DNA of 54,327 bases, from assembly GCA_013349285.1 (NCBI GenBank), contig DUZU01000021.1, positions 1 through 54,327 on the forward strand, in the 5' to 3' direction. Below, piece after piece: positions 1-9,169 of the stretch. Both the position numbers and the translations under genes were made by a program. Source of the stretch: Deltaproteobacteria bacterium (GTDB taxonomy: Bacteria; Desulfobacterota; Desulfobulbia; Desulfobulbales; Desulfurivibrionaceae). The number at the start of each line of letters is the position of its first letter. Positions within the stretch are counted from its first letter, which is position 1. Under the pieces are notes generated by a model. The model did not search any database, was not told the DNA's origin, and saw only the letters and a list, made by a program, of their open reading frames with translations.

Positions 1-12
1 GTTCATAAGTCT

Positions 13-381
13 TTGAGTGACAAAACCGGCGAGGAAATCGCCCGGCTGGTCGCTAAGACGGCATTTGATCATAAAGCTGAAGACCTGGTCGTTCTCGACG
101 TCCGCGGGCTTGCATCCTTCACCGATTATTTTGTGATCATGAGCGGGCGCTCCACCCGGCATGTCCAGGGTTTGGCCGAAGCGGTGGACACTGCCCTGCG
201 TAATAAAAAAATCAAAAGCACCACCAGCGAAGGCCTCACCGAGGGCCATTGGGTGCTGCTTGATTTTAACGATGTCGTGGTCCACATCTTCTACAGTGAA
301 ACCAGATCGTTTTATGATCTGGAAGGGCTCTGGCACGATGCCCCCCGGGTCGATGTTTCCGCGGACGAGGGTAAATCTTAA
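13..381 (+). CDS. rsfS: Ribosomal silencing factor RsfS
   Basis: RsfS (Iojap/YbeB family) binds ribosomal protein uL14 on the large subunit and blocks subunit joining when nutrients are short. The 122-residue product has the family pattern: a VVLDVRGLASFTDYFVIMSG core strand-helix segment, SRH-like RHVQGLAEAV, a GHWVLLDFNDVVVHIF strand pair, and an R-FYDLEGLW tail. Length is normal for the family. The start is a TTG; the frame stays open to the left edge of the window, so a slightly earlier start cannot be excluded, but the N-terminus already looks complete. gpmI follows 27 bases later on the same strand, so co-transcription is likely. Family call is firm. Confidence 0.93.
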   Translation: MSDKTGEEIARLVAKTAFDHKAEDLVVLDVRGLASFTDYFVIMSGRSTRHVQGLAEAVDTALRNKKIKSTTSEGLTEGHWVLLDFNDVVVHIFYSETRSFYDLEGLWHDAPRVDVSADEGKS

Positions 382-408
382 GATATTGCAAGACACAATG
401 GGATTAAC

Positions 409-1956
409 ATGAGTGAGGTTACACCTGTCCTGCTGGCTATTCTCGATGGCTGGGGAATCGGCGAGAAAAATGAGGTCAATGCCGTGCATCTGGCCGATAC
501 CCCCAATATGGATCAGTGGCAGCGGGAATGCCCCTTTACTACCCTAATCGCCCATAACGGGGCGGTGGGCTTGCCTGAAGGGCAGATGGGCAACTCCGAG
601 GTCGGCCATCTCAATATCGGGGCGGGCCGCATCGTTTATCAGGACTTTACCAGGATCAACAAGTCGATTGTTGACCGGGATTTTTTTGACAATGAGGCGC
701 TGGGCTCGGTCATGGATCGGGTTGCTGAGCAGGGCCGAGCCCTGCATCTGCTGGGGCTGCTCTCGGACGGCGGGGTGCACAGTCACCTCAACCACCTCAC
801 CGCCCTGCTTGAGATGGCCAAGCAGAAGGGCCTGCGCCGGGTTTTTATCCACGCCTTCATGGATGGCCGCGATACGCCGCCCACCAGCGGCGCCGGTTAT
901 ATGGCCGAGCTGGAAGCGGCCATCGCCCGAATCGGCGTCGGCCGGGTGGCCACGGTCTGCGGCCGCTACTATGCCATGGACCGTGACAACCGCTGGGATC
1001 GGGTTGAGCTGGCCTGGCAGGCCCTGGTTGACGGCAAGGGCGTTGCGGCCGCTTCCGGCCCGGCCGCGGTGCAGGCTGCCTACGACCGGACTGAGAACGA
1101 CGAGTTCATCCTGCCCACGGTTATCATGGATAACGGCAAGCCGCTGGCCAAGGTGGCGGCGGGGGACTCGATCATCTTTTTTAATTTTCGGGCCGACCGG
1201 GCCCGGCAGTTGACCCATGCCTTTGTTGATGAGGTCTTTACCGGCTTTTCCCAACAGGTTCGCCCCCGGCTCACCGATTATCTCACCTTTACCGTTTACG
1301 AGAAGGATTTTGATCTGCCCGTGGCCTTCCCCCCCTTTTCCCTGAGCCGCATTCTGGGCGAAGAGGTGAGCCGGGCCGGGCTGAGGCAGCTGCGCATCGC
1401 GGAAACGGAAAAATACGCCCATGTGACCTATTTCTTTAACGGCGGTCGCGAGCAGCCCTTTGCCCTTGAGGACCGGGCCTTGATCCCCTCGCCCAAGGAG
1501 GTGGCCACCTATGATCTCAAGCCGGAGATGAGCGCCCATCAAGTCACCGACGAGCTGCTGGCCCGGCTGGCGGACAACCCCTACAGCCTGGTGATCCTCA
1601 ACTTTGCCAACGGCGATATGGTGGGGCACAGCGGTATTCTGCCGGCGGCGATCAAGGCCTGCGCCACGGTTGATCAATGCATCGGCAGGGTGGTCGCCCG
1701 CTTTACCGAGCTGGGCGGGGTGGTGCTGGTCACCGCCGACCACGGCAATGCCGAGGTCATGGCTGATCTGCTTACCGGCGAGCCGATAACTGCCCATTCC
1801 TCCAATCCGGTGCCCCTGATCATGATCGGCAAGCAGGGCGACTTCGCCCTGGCCGACGGCGGCACCTTGACCAATATCGCGCCGACCATCCTCGAATTGA
1901 TGGGGTTGCCCATCCCCGCGGAAATGGAGAGCAGCAGTCTGTTGCTTAAAAACTAG
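409..1956 (+). CDS. gpmI: 2,3-bisphosphoglycerate-independent phosphoglycerate mutase
   Basis: Interconverts 3- and 2-phosphoglycerate in lower glycolysis using two metal ions (typically Mn) and a phosphoserine intermediate; cytosolic. The 515-residue length is typical. Visible signatures are the N-terminal metal site LAILDGWG, the catalytic-serine motif GQMGNSEVGHLNIGAGR near residues 58-74, HAFMDGRDTPP, the arginine-rich FFNFRADRARQL segment, YFFNGGREQPF, and the C-terminal metal motif TADHGNAEVM. It starts with ATG after a weak ribosome site (GGGA). It sits between rsfS and thrC on the same strand with short gaps. No sign of damage. Confidence 0.97.
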   Translation: MSEVTPVLLAILDGWGIGEKNEVNAVHLADTPNMDQWQRECPFTTLIAHNGAVGLPEGQMGNSEVGHLNIGAGRIVYQDFTRINKSIVDRDFFDNEALGSVMDRVAEQGRALHLLGLLSDGGVHSHLNHLTALLEMAKQKGLRRVFIHAFMDGRDTPPTSGAGYMAELEAAIARIGVGRVATVCGRYYAMDRDNRWDRVELAWQALVDGKGVAAASGPAAVQAAYDRTENDEFILPTVIMDNGKPLAKVAAGDSIIFFNFRADRARQLTHAFVDEVFTGFSQQVRPRLTDYLTFTVYEKDFDLPVAFPPFSLSRILGEEVSRAGLRQLRIAETEKYAHVTYFFNGGREQPFALEDRALIPSPKEVATYDLKPEMSAHQVTDELLARLADNPYSLVILNFANGDMVGHSGILPAAIKACATVDQCIGRVVARFTELGGVVLVTADHGNAEVMADLLTGEPITAHSSNPVPLIMIGKQGDFALADGGTLTNIAPTILELMGLPIPAEMESSSLLLKN

Positions 1957-2019
1957 GATAACTTATTCGTGCCCTTGGCCCGAATTGAACGATAAGTATC
2001 AGCATAAGGAAGTAACTCC

Positions 2020-3411
2020 ATGAAATATATCAGTACCCGGGGCGGGATCGCGCCCATTTCTTTTAAAGAGGCGGTGATGATGGGGCTGGCCGTTGACGGC
2101 GGCCTGCTGCTGCCCGAATCAATCGAGGCGGCCACCGAGGAGCAGATCGAATCCTGGCGCGGCCTGAGTTATCAGGAGCTGGCCTTTGCGGTGCTCAGCC
2201 GTTTTATCGATGATATCCCCGCCGCTGATCTGCGTGAGTTGATCAACCGCTCTTACGCCACCTTTACCTCTCCGGCCGTGACTCCCATCGTCAAAAAGGG
2301 CGACTGCCATATCATGGAGCTGTTCCATGGGCCGACCCTGGCCTTCAAGGATGTGGCCCTGCAGTTTTTGGGCAACGTTTTCGAGTATCTCTTAAAGGAA
2401 TCCGGCGGCCACATGAACATCCTGGGCGCCACCTCCGGGGATACCGGCAGCGCCGCGATCTACGGGGTGCGGGGCAAGGAGCGGATCAACATCTTTATCC
2501 TCCATCCCCACAAGCGGGTCAGCCCGATCCAGGAACTGCAGATGACCTCGGTTACCGATGCCAATGTCTTCAACCTGGCGATCAAGGGCACCTTTGACGA
2601 CGGCCAGGCCATCGTCAAGGCCATCTTCAATGATATCCCCTTTAAAGACAAGCATCAGCTCGGGGCGGTCAACTCCATCAACTGGGCCCGGATCGTGGCC
2701 CAGGTGGTCTACTATATCTACGGCGCCCTCAAGGTCACGGCGGAGGAGGGGGTTGATCAGGTTGATTTCTCGGTGCCCACCGGCAATTTCGGCGATATCT
2801 TCGCCGGGTTCGTGGCCCGCAGGATCCTGCCCGGCCGGATCCGCAACCTGGTGCTGGCCACCAACGAGAACAACCTGCTCACCCGTTTTGTCTTGAACGG
2901 CGATTATTCGGTGGGGTCGGTGGTGTCGACGGTCAGCCCCTCCATGGATATCCAGGTGGCCAGCAATTTTGAGCGCTACCTCTATTACCTCAACGGCGAG
3001 GATGCGGCGCGCACCAGAAAAGAGATGGAGCAGTTTGCCCAAAGCGGGTCCCTGCATTTCGACGACGCGGCCCAGGAGCGGGTCCGTCATGACTTTGCCT
3101 CCCGCAGCGTGAACGAGGAAGAGACCATTGCCATTATTCGCGATTTTTATGCGGCCTATGGCTATGTGCTCGATCCCCATACGGCGGTCGGGGTCAGGGC
3201 CGGTCTTGCTGCGCGGCAGAGCGGGGTGCCCATGATCTGTCTCTCCACCGCCCATCCGGCCAAGTTCGGCGAGGCGGTGCACCGGGCTATCGGCCAGGAT
3301 CCCGAGATGCCGGTGAGTCTGGCCGCCCTGGCCGACCAACAAACCCGTTGTGAGGTGGTGGCGGCCGAGGTTGAGGCGATTAAAGCCTTTGTTGATGCCC
3401 ATGCCCTGTAG
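2020..3411 (+). CDS. thrC: Threonine synthase
   Basis: PLP enzyme converting O-phosphohomoserine to threonine. The 463-residue protein begins MKYISTRGG, the hallmark of the longer E. coli/yeast-type threonine synthases. The Schiff-base lysine lies in GPTLAFKDVALQ (K110). The phosphate-binding and substrate loops are GATSGDTGSAAI and HPHKRVSPIQELQM, and the PLP-ring strand is VPTGNFGDIFAG. ATG start is 8 bases after a GGAAG-type ribosome site. The 63-base gap to gpmI has no clear terminator, so readthrough is possible. No oddities seen. Confidence 0.96.
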   Translation: MKYISTRGGIAPISFKEAVMMGLAVDGGLLLPESIEAATEEQIESWRGLSYQELAFAVLSRFIDDIPAADLRELINRSYATFTSPAVTPIVKKGDCHIMELFHGPTLAFKDVALQFLGNVFEYLLKESGGHMNILGATSGDTGSAAIYGVRGKERINIFILHPHKRVSPIQELQMTSVTDANVFNLAIKGTFDDGQAIVKAIFNDIPFKDKHQLGAVNSINWARIVAQVVYYIYGALKVTAEEGVDQVDFSVPTGNFGDIFAGFVARRILPGRIRNLVLATNENNLLTRFVLNGDYSVGSVVSTVSPSMDIQVASNFERYLYYLNGEDAARTRKEMEQFAQSGSLHFDDAAQERVRHDFASRSVNEEETIAIIRDFYAAYGYVLDPHTAVGVRAGLAARQSGVPMICLSTAHPAKFGEAVHRAIGQDPEMPVSLAALADQQTRCEVVAAEVEAIKAFVDAHAL

Positions 3412-3485
3412 AAGTTTGTTCGCGACCGAGGGTCATAATCGTTAAGGCCCGGTCAGAAACGTTTTGCATTGGAGTCAGGAAGCAG

Positions 3486-4565
3486 TTGGTAAAAGCAAAT
3501 TATTCTCAGATTCTTAAAAATATCGACCTGTTTCATTGTTTTTCCGACGAGGAATTAATCTCCTTTTCCGAAGAGGTCAGCGAGGTTCGGCTGGCGGCCG
3601 GCCAGATATTGTTTCAGGAAGGTGATCCCGGCAAGGAAATGTATATCGTCCTGCATGGGCTGCTTAAGGTTTTTTGCGGAAAACGGGTGATCGATATGAT
3701 CAAGCCCGGTAATTACCTGGGCGAGATGGCTATTATTGAAGATCAGCCCCGTTCGGCCAGTGTCGAGGCGTTGACCGATACCCGATTGCTCATGGTTCCC
3801 CATGGCGTTTTTTATGAATATTTTTCCAGGCAGCCCCAGTCCCTGGTGACCATGATGAAAACCTTGAGCAACCGGATTCGACGGGACAATGAGATCCAGC
3901 GTCATGAATTCGAGCAGGTTAATATCCTGGTTCATGACATGAAGAATCTGCTGACCCCTTTTTTCCTGCTGGAGATGCTTGAGCGGCAGAGGCCCGAGCT
4001 TGCCGGCAACAAGTATCTCAATTGCATGGTTCAAGCCCGGGCCAACCTGCTGACCCTTATGGATCGAGCCCTGTCCAGCGCCCGCCGGTTGCAGGCCACT
4101 TCGCCCATCGTTACCGGGTCGCTTCCGGGGCTGGTTGCGGAGTTGCTGGAGTCGGAATGCCAGGTGCATCCGGATATCGGCGGTCGCGGGATCAGGGTGG
4201 AACTTCGGGGGGATATGCCCGAGTTGCCATTTTCCGTGCTGGGGATGAGGCGGGTTCTTTCCAATCTGCTGGTTAACGCCGCCCAGGCCAGTGCGGAAGA
4301 TTCCACGATTATGGTTGAACTGGGCCGGGACGAGGATATGGGCGTGGTCAGGATTATCGATCAGGGCCAAGGCATGGCTGCCGAGGTGCAGAAGAAGATT
4401 TTTCATTCCCATATCACCACCAAGGATTACGGCAACGGTCTGGGCCTTGTTTCCTGCAAACAGATTGTTGAGGAGATTCATTCAGGCAGGCTTTTTTTTG
4501 AATCGGCGCCCGGTAAGGGGACGACCTTCACCATTTGTCTGCCCCTGTCCCGCGACAAGATTTGA
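3486..4565 (+). CDS. Cyclic-nucleotide-binding-domain sensor histidine kinase
   Basis: A soluble 359-residue kinase. Residues about 12-130 form a Crp/Fnr-like cyclic-nucleotide-binding domain (EGDPGKEMYIVLHGLLKVF, then GNYLGEMAIIEDQPRSASV with the phosphate-binding R/S pattern). A helical dimerisation segment follows with the likely phospho-acceptor H150 in LVHDMKNLL. The C-terminal HATPase_c domain shows N box NLLVNAAQAS, G1 DQGQGM and G2 GNGLGLVSCKQIVEE. There is no transmembrane segment, so it should sense an internal ligand (cAMP, cGMP or another). The start is TTG, chosen because AGGA lies just upstream and no ATG precedes the domain. No receiver-domain partner is adjacent, so its target is unknown. 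Confidence 0.85.
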   Translation: MVKANYSQILKNIDLFHCFSDEELISFSEEVSEVRLAAGQILFQEGDPGKEMYIVLHGLLKVFCGKRVIDMIKPGNYLGEMAIIEDQPRSASVEALTDTRLLMVPHGVFYEYFSRQPQSLVTMMKTLSNRIRRDNEIQRHEFEQVNILVHDMKNLLTPFFLLEMLERQRPELAGNKYLNCMVQARANLLTLMDRALSSARRLQATSPIVTGSLPGLVAELLESECQVHPDIGGRGIRVELRGDMPELPFSVLGMRRVLSNLLVNAAQASAEDSTIMVELGRDEDMGVVRIIDQGQGMAAEVQKKIFHSHITTKDYGNGLGLVSCKQIVEEIHSGRLFFESAPGKGTTFTICLPLSRDKI

Positions 4566-4619
4566 TTGCCGGCGGCTCACTGCTTTTTAGTTACGGATTT
4601 TGAGGATGATGATCAGGGC

Positions 4620-5444
4620 ATGAAGGTATATAAAGATAAGGTTGACGAGGCGGTTGAGTTTCTGCGGCAACGGACGGCATTTGCGCCGGAAATAATTCTG
4701 GTGCTCGGCACCGGCCTTAGCGGGCTGGGGGAAAAAATAGAGGCGGAGGTGGTGCTGCCCTATGAGGATATTCCCAACTTTCCCCATTCCACCGTGACCA
4801 GCCATGCCGGCAATCTTATTCTCGGCATATTATGCGGAAAAAGGGTGGCGGTGCTCCAGGGCCGGTTCCATTATTACGAGGGTTACTCCAGCCGGGAAAT
4901 CACCTTTCCGATCAGGGTGCTCGCCCTGCTCGGGGCTAAAACCATCATCGTCTCCAATGCGGCCGGCGGCCTTAATCCCGCCTATGCCCCCGGCACCCTG
5001 ATGGTGTTTGAGGACCATCTCAATTTTATCCCCGATAATCCGTTGCGCGGCCCCAATATCGAGGAGTGGGGCCCGAGATTCCCCGATTTTTCACAAACCT
5101 ATGACCGGCAAATGATCGAGCTCACCATGGCCTGCGCGGCCCGTCTCAAGCTGGCCCATGTGGAGCGCGGGGTTTATGTCGCCATTCCCGGCCCCAGCCT
5201 GGAGACCCCGGCGGAAACCCGTTATCTGCGCAGCTGCGGCGCCGATGCGGTGGGGATGTCCACCGTGCCCGAGGTGATCGTCGCGGTCCATGCCGGACTC
5301 AAGGTCCTGGGTATTTCCGTGGTTTCCAATGTGAATGATCCCGATAACTTCAAGCCCATTATCCTTGAAGAGATCATCGCGGAAACGAAAAAGGCCGAGG
5401 CCCGTTTTTTAAGCCTGCTCTTGGAAGTGTTACCGGCCATTTAA
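4620..5444 (+). CDS. Purine nucleoside phosphorylase, trimeric type
   Basis: Phosphorolysis of purine nucleosides to base plus (deoxy)ribose-1-phosphate; cytosolic. The 274-residue product carries LVLGTGLSGLG (phosphate loop), FPHSTVTSHAG, GRFHYYEGYS, SNAAGGLNP, GPSLETPAETR and VGMSTVPEVIVA, all of the low-molecular-mass PNP/MTAP family. The base-site Asn (VVSNVND) favours 6-oxopurines such as inosine. ATG 4620 is preferred over an in-frame TTG at 4566 because GAGGATGATG precedes it and the family N-terminus begins here. The residue aligned with the human PNP 5'-OH-contacting His appears to be Leu (IILEEI versus NHEEV), which could admit a 5'-methylthio group. An MTA/SAH deaminase gene follows 18 bases later. 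Confidence 0.9.
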   Translation: MKVYKDKVDEAVEFLRQRTAFAPEIILVLGTGLSGLGEKIEAEVVLPYEDIPNFPHSTVTSHAGNLILGILCGKRVAVLQGRFHYYEGYSSREITFPIRVLALLGAKTIIVSNAAGGLNPAYAPGTLMVFEDHLNFIPDNPLRGPNIEEWGPRFPDFSQTYDRQMIELTMACAARLKLAHVERGVYVAIPGPSLETPAETRYLRSCGADAVGMSTVPEVIVAVHAGLKVLGISVVSNVNDPDNFKPIILEEIIAETKKAEARFLSLLLEVLPAI

Positions 5445-5462
5445 AGGAGGAAGAGGGAGATT

Positions 5463-6800
5463 ATGACTGTTGCTGCATCTGCCGATGTGAATCTTGTGGT
5501 CTGTGGCCTGGTTTATACCCGGGATAAAGAGAACAGCGTGATCGAGGATGGGGCGGTGGCCATCGCCGGCGATATGATTGTCGAGGTGGGCAGCAGGGAA
5601 CAAGTGCTGGGCCGCTACCCTCGGGCGCAAGCGATTATCGAAGAGCACGGCCTGATCATGCCCGGCCTGGTCAACACCCACACCCATGCGGCCATGGCCT
5701 GTTTCCGGGGGCTGGCCGACGACCTGCCGCTGATGACCTGGCTCCAGCACTATATCTTCCCCATTGAGGCCAATCTCACCGCGGAGATCGTCTATCACTC
5801 CTCCCTGCTCTCCATGGCCGAGATGATCAAGTCCGGCACCACCAGTTTCTGCGATATGTATCTCTTTGCCAAGGAGGTGGCCCGGGCCACCTCGGACAGC
5901 GGCATGCGGGGCTGGCTCGGCGAGGTGCTCTATGATTTTGATTCCCCCAACTATGGCGGGCTGGAAAGCGGCTTCAACTATGTCGAGGAGATGTTTGCTC
6001 AATATGAAAAGCATCCCCTGGTCACCATCACCGTTGACCCCCACTCGGTTTATACCTGTTCGCCCGCCTTGCTGCAGCGCCTAAAGGAGGTGGCCGAAAG
6101 GCGTAATGCCCCCTATGTGATTCATCTGTCGGAAACCAAGGACGAGGTTGCCGGTTGCCTGAAGCTGCATGGCAACACCCCGGTCAAGCATCTGCAGGCC
6201 TTGGGCTTGCTTGATGAGCAGGTGATCGCCGCCCATGGGGTGGTTTTGACCGAAGAGGAGATCGAGCTGCTCTCGGTTTGCCGGGTCAAGGTTGCCCATT
6301 GTCCGGAGAGCAATATGAAACTGGCCTCGGGGGTTGCGCCGATCCCTCAGCTCCTTGCGGCCGGGGTCACGGTGGGCCTGGGCACCGACGGTTGCGCCAG
6401 CAACAATGACGTTGATATGTTCGGCGAAATGGACACCGCCGCCAAACTGCATAAGGTGAACACCCTTGATCCCACCGTGATGAGCGCCGAGACCACCCTG
6501 GGGCTGGCGACCAGGGGCGGGGCCGAACTGCTGGGGGCCGAGGGCGAGATCGGCAGTATTGAGCCCGGCAAAAAGGCGGATATCATTGTTCTTGATCTCA
6601 ACCAGCCCCATCTTACCCCGATGTACCATATTCCGTCGCACCTGGTTTACGCCGCCAGGGGGGCGGATGTTATCCACTCCATCATCAATGGCCGGTTGGT
6701 GATGCGCAACCGCCGGTTGCTGACCATTGACGAGGCGGCGATTCTTGCAACCATGAACGAAATCGGCCGGGATATCAGGAAGAAGCTCGGCAAGGATTAG
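5463..6800 (+). CDS. mtaD: 5-methylthioadenosine/S-adenosylhomocysteine deaminase
   Basis: Metal-dependent amidohydrolase that deaminates methylthioadenosine or SAH to the inosine analogue. The 445-residue protein has the first metal site NTHTHAAM (H73, H75), the conserved CFRGLADD loop, the substrate-binding VDPHSVYTCSP, HLSETKDEV, the metal His in AHGVVL, HCPESNMKLASG, and the catalytic Asp in GTDGCASNNDVDM. Length is typical. A strong AAGGAGG site precedes the ATG and overlaps the end of the PNP gene, so the two are an operon. Related deaminases act on aminofutalosine, guanine or chlorotriazines; the NNDVDM motif and PNP partner favour MTA/SAH. Confidence 0.88.
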   Translation: MTVAASADVNLVVCGLVYTRDKENSVIEDGAVAIAGDMIVEVGSREQVLGRYPRAQAIIEEHGLIMPGLVNTHTHAAMACFRGLADDLPLMTWLQHYIFPIEANLTAEIVYHSSLLSMAEMIKSGTTSFCDMYLFAKEVARATSDSGMRGWLGEVLYDFDSPNYGGLESGFNYVEEMFAQYEKHPLVTITVDPHSVYTCSPALLQRLKEVAERRNAPYVIHLSETKDEVAGCLKLHGNTPVKHLQALGLLDEQVIAAHGVVLTEEEIELLSVCRVKVAHCPESNMKLASGVAPIPQLLAAGVTVGLGTDGCASNNDVDMFGEMDTAAKLHKVNTLDPTVMSAETTLGLATRGGAELLGAEGEIGSIEPGKKADIIVLDLNQPHLTPMYHIPSHLVYAARGADVIHSIINGRLVMRNRRLLTIDEAAILATMNEIGRDIRKKLGKD

Positions 6801-6820
6801 CCGGCAGAGGGGTGGTGCAA

Positions 6821-9022
6821 TCAGTTTCTTAAAGGGCAGACATCCGCGGGGATGATCTCAAGTCTCTCCAGCTTGTCGATGGAGTATGATTTGCCGGCCA
6901 GCAGATCAACGTGATCTATTTCCGCCATGATCTCGGTGTTGGCGATACTCGGCAACGCGTTGAGGGTGTCGGCGTCAATAGGCAGATGGGCCTTGGAGAT
7001 GGCGGCAAAGTCATTGCCGTATGCCCTGAAGATCAGAGCGTCGGGAAAGACCTCGGGCAGCTCGGCGGCAAACTCCTTCAACAGCAGGTTGCCCTGGGCC
7101 CAGCCCAGACGTTTGTTGTATTCCGGCACATTGAGCAGGTGGATGATGTGCAGACATTTGTTCTGGTTGAGATCAAGGTTGTTCAGGATGATTTTCAGGT
7201 AATCCTCGTTATAAAAGCCGGTCAGTTTGTCGTTGAAGAAGTAGGAAAAACGTTTTTTCTCCAGATCGGTTGACGGTAGCTGGTTGATGGTGGTGGAGAT
7301 TTTGATGTCGGCCAAGACCTTGAGCGCGGCGTTGACGATCTCGGGATGAAACTGGCTGCCGCTGTATGTCTTAAGTTCTTCCAGGGCGGCGGGGATCTCT
7401 TGTCTGGCCTTGTAGATTCGATTGGTGGTCATGGCGTCAAAGGCGTCGCCCACCGCGATGATTCTTGAAAGCAGGGGGATTTCTTCTCCCTTCAGGCCGT
7501 CCGGATAGCCGCTGCCGTCATGTTTTTCGTGGTGGTGGCGGATGATGACGGCTAATTCCTTGTACATCTCGATCTTCGATAGCATCTCAAACCCGGCCGA
7601 GGCATGGAGTTTGATCAGGTCATAGTCAAGTTTGGTCAGTTTGCCGGGTTTGAGCAACACGGAATCCGGGGTGGCAATCTTGCCGATGTCATGCAGGGTG
7701 GCGGCCTTGTACAATTTTTCCGTTCCCCCCTTGTCCACCCCCATTTCATTGGCGATCAGTTCGCAATAATGGGCCACCCGCTCGGTGTGGCCGGCGGTAT
7801 AAGTATCCCGCTGCTCGATCATATCGACAAAGGAATAGATCGTCTCTTCATAGTTGGCGGTCCGTTCCGCGGTAAGGGCGGCCACCGCCTCTTTTTGCCG
7901 GAATGAATCAATGGCAAACCCGATGTCGCCGGCCAGTTCGTCCAGCATCTCGATCTCTTCCGGCTCAAAGCCCTCCATTCGCCAGGTGTAAATGGTGAGG
8001 GCGCCAAGGGGGGCGCCGGCTTGACTCGCCCGCAGGGGCAGGCTGATCACCGAGTGAAAGCCTTTGACCTCGCCGGGGTTGCGCCAGGGGGTGGGGTCGG
8101 GTTTTTTAGGGTCGTGTTTGCTGATTATTGTTTTGTTATCCCTGATGCATTGGGCGGTCTGGCTCTTGGCAAACGGCTCGTCATGGTTAACCAAGGCATA
8201 GGGCGGATCGGCCAGGTATTTTGAGGCATTGTCCGATGAATAAACGGTTTGGATCTTGTCCGCTTCCAACAGCCCTATCCAGCAGAAGCCATAATGGCCG
8301 TGCTGGATGAAGCGGGCGCATGATTTTTCGACTAGGGTTAAGACGTTGGGGGTGGTGATCAACAGTTTGTTGATATGGGCAACCGTGCCGAGGATTTCCC
8401 GGAGGTACATTTCCTGGTCGAGAAGAAGTTTGATTTTGTCGGTGCGTTGGGCCACCTGAATCTCAAGGGTTTTGTTGAAGTTTTCCACCTTTTCCTTATC
8501 CTTTTTCACCTTTTCGGTGAGCAAGCCCACCGGCACGGTAATGAAAAAGAAAAAGCCGATCCTCACGGCCAGGTCGGTCCAAGCCACCTGGTTAAGGAGA
8601 TGACTGATGCTCAGCAGGTAACAGGCGGTGGATAACAGGGCGACCCCCAGTCCGAAATAGAGGCCGAAATAGATGGTGTGCAGGCTGATCAGCAGGTAGA
8701 AGCCGAGGAAAAAGCTGCCGGCAAAGCTTGTTTCGGTATGGATCAGGTTCGAGAGGAAAGCGGCGTCAAGGAAAAGGGAAACCAGATAAATCTTTTTGAT
8801 CAGGCCGGGTTTGAAAAAAATTATCAGGTAACAAAGCAGGCTGTAGCTTAGAAAAAAGATCAGCGCGGTAATCAGGATCTCTTTTTCCCGCACGGCCAGC
8901 GGGGCGACCAGCAGCCAGGTGATGCCGGCGGCCAGGCTGAAGACGCGTAACAGGAGAAAGGTGAGGTCAACCTCACTGGTTGATTTGTTAACCGTTTTCC
9001 ACTGCTCCCCCAAAGATAACAT
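6821..9022 (-). CDS. Membrane GAF / HD-GYP protein with degenerate C-terminal GGDEF-like domain
   Basis: Predicted inner-membrane signalling protein that probably hydrolyses cyclic di-GMP. From the ATG at 9022 it has 733 residues: about five hydrophobic segments (residues 20-170), a short coiled coil, a GAF domain (about 215-380), an HD-GYP domain (about 390-575) with LHDIGKI and HHEKHDGSGYP, then a tail (590-720) that begins FNDKLTGFYN like a GGDEF domain but has AYGNDF where GGDEF should be. The HD-GYP catalytic residues look intact; the GGDEF-like tail should not make c-di-GMP. A TTG four codons upstream is possible, but GGGGA at the right distance supports the ATG. It is separate from the znu operon (about 150 bases). 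Confidence 0.85.
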   Translation of the reverse strand: MLSLGEQWKTVNKSTSEVDLTFLLLRVFSLAAGITWLLVAPLAVREKEILITALIFFLSYSLLCYLIIFFKPGLIKKIYLVSLFLDAAFLSNLIHTETSFAGSFFLGFYLLISLHTIYFGLYFGLGVALLSTACYLLSISHLLNQVAWTDLAVRIGFFFFITVPVGLLTEKVKKDKEKVENFNKTLEIQVAQRTDKIKLLLDQEMYLREILGTVAHINKLLITTPNVLTLVEKSCARFIQHGHYGFCWIGLLEADKIQTVYSSDNASKYLADPPYALVNHDEPFAKSQTAQCIRDNKTIISKHDPKKPDPTPWRNPGEVKGFHSVISLPLRASQAGAPLGALTIYTWRMEGFEPEEIEMLDELAGDIGFAIDSFRQKEAVAALTAERTANYEETIYSFVDMIEQRDTYTAGHTERVAHYCELIANEMGVDKGGTEKLYKAATLHDIGKIATPDSVLLKPGKLTKLDYDLIKLHASAGFEMLSKIEMYKELAVIIRHHHEKHDGSGYPDGLKGEEIPLLSRIIAVGDAFDAMTTNRIYKARQEIPAALEELKTYSGSQFHPEIVNAALKVLADIKISTTINQLPSTDLEKKRFSYFFNDKLTGFYNEDYLKIILNNLDLNQNKCLHIIHLLNVPEYNKRLGWAQGNLLLKEFAAELPEVFPDALIFRAYGNDFAAISKAHLPIDADTLNALPSIANTEIMAEIDHVDLLAGKSYSIDKLERLEIIPADVCPLRN

Positions 9023-9169
9023 GACTATCCCCAAATTCTGACAAAGACAGTTTCCATCCCCTGGCCCAACATTACTTCTTTGTTGGCCGGCTCGTCAACC
9101 CTTATGCAGAATCGGCAAGGGCAACGGTGAGGGCCTGGCCAGGCGGGGGCGAAATTCTGATGGGTATAT

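Noticed and set aside
544..1797. A 417-codon open frame antisense to gpmI
   Set aside because: Low-complexity product with no family pattern, fully covered by a well-recognised enzyme gene.
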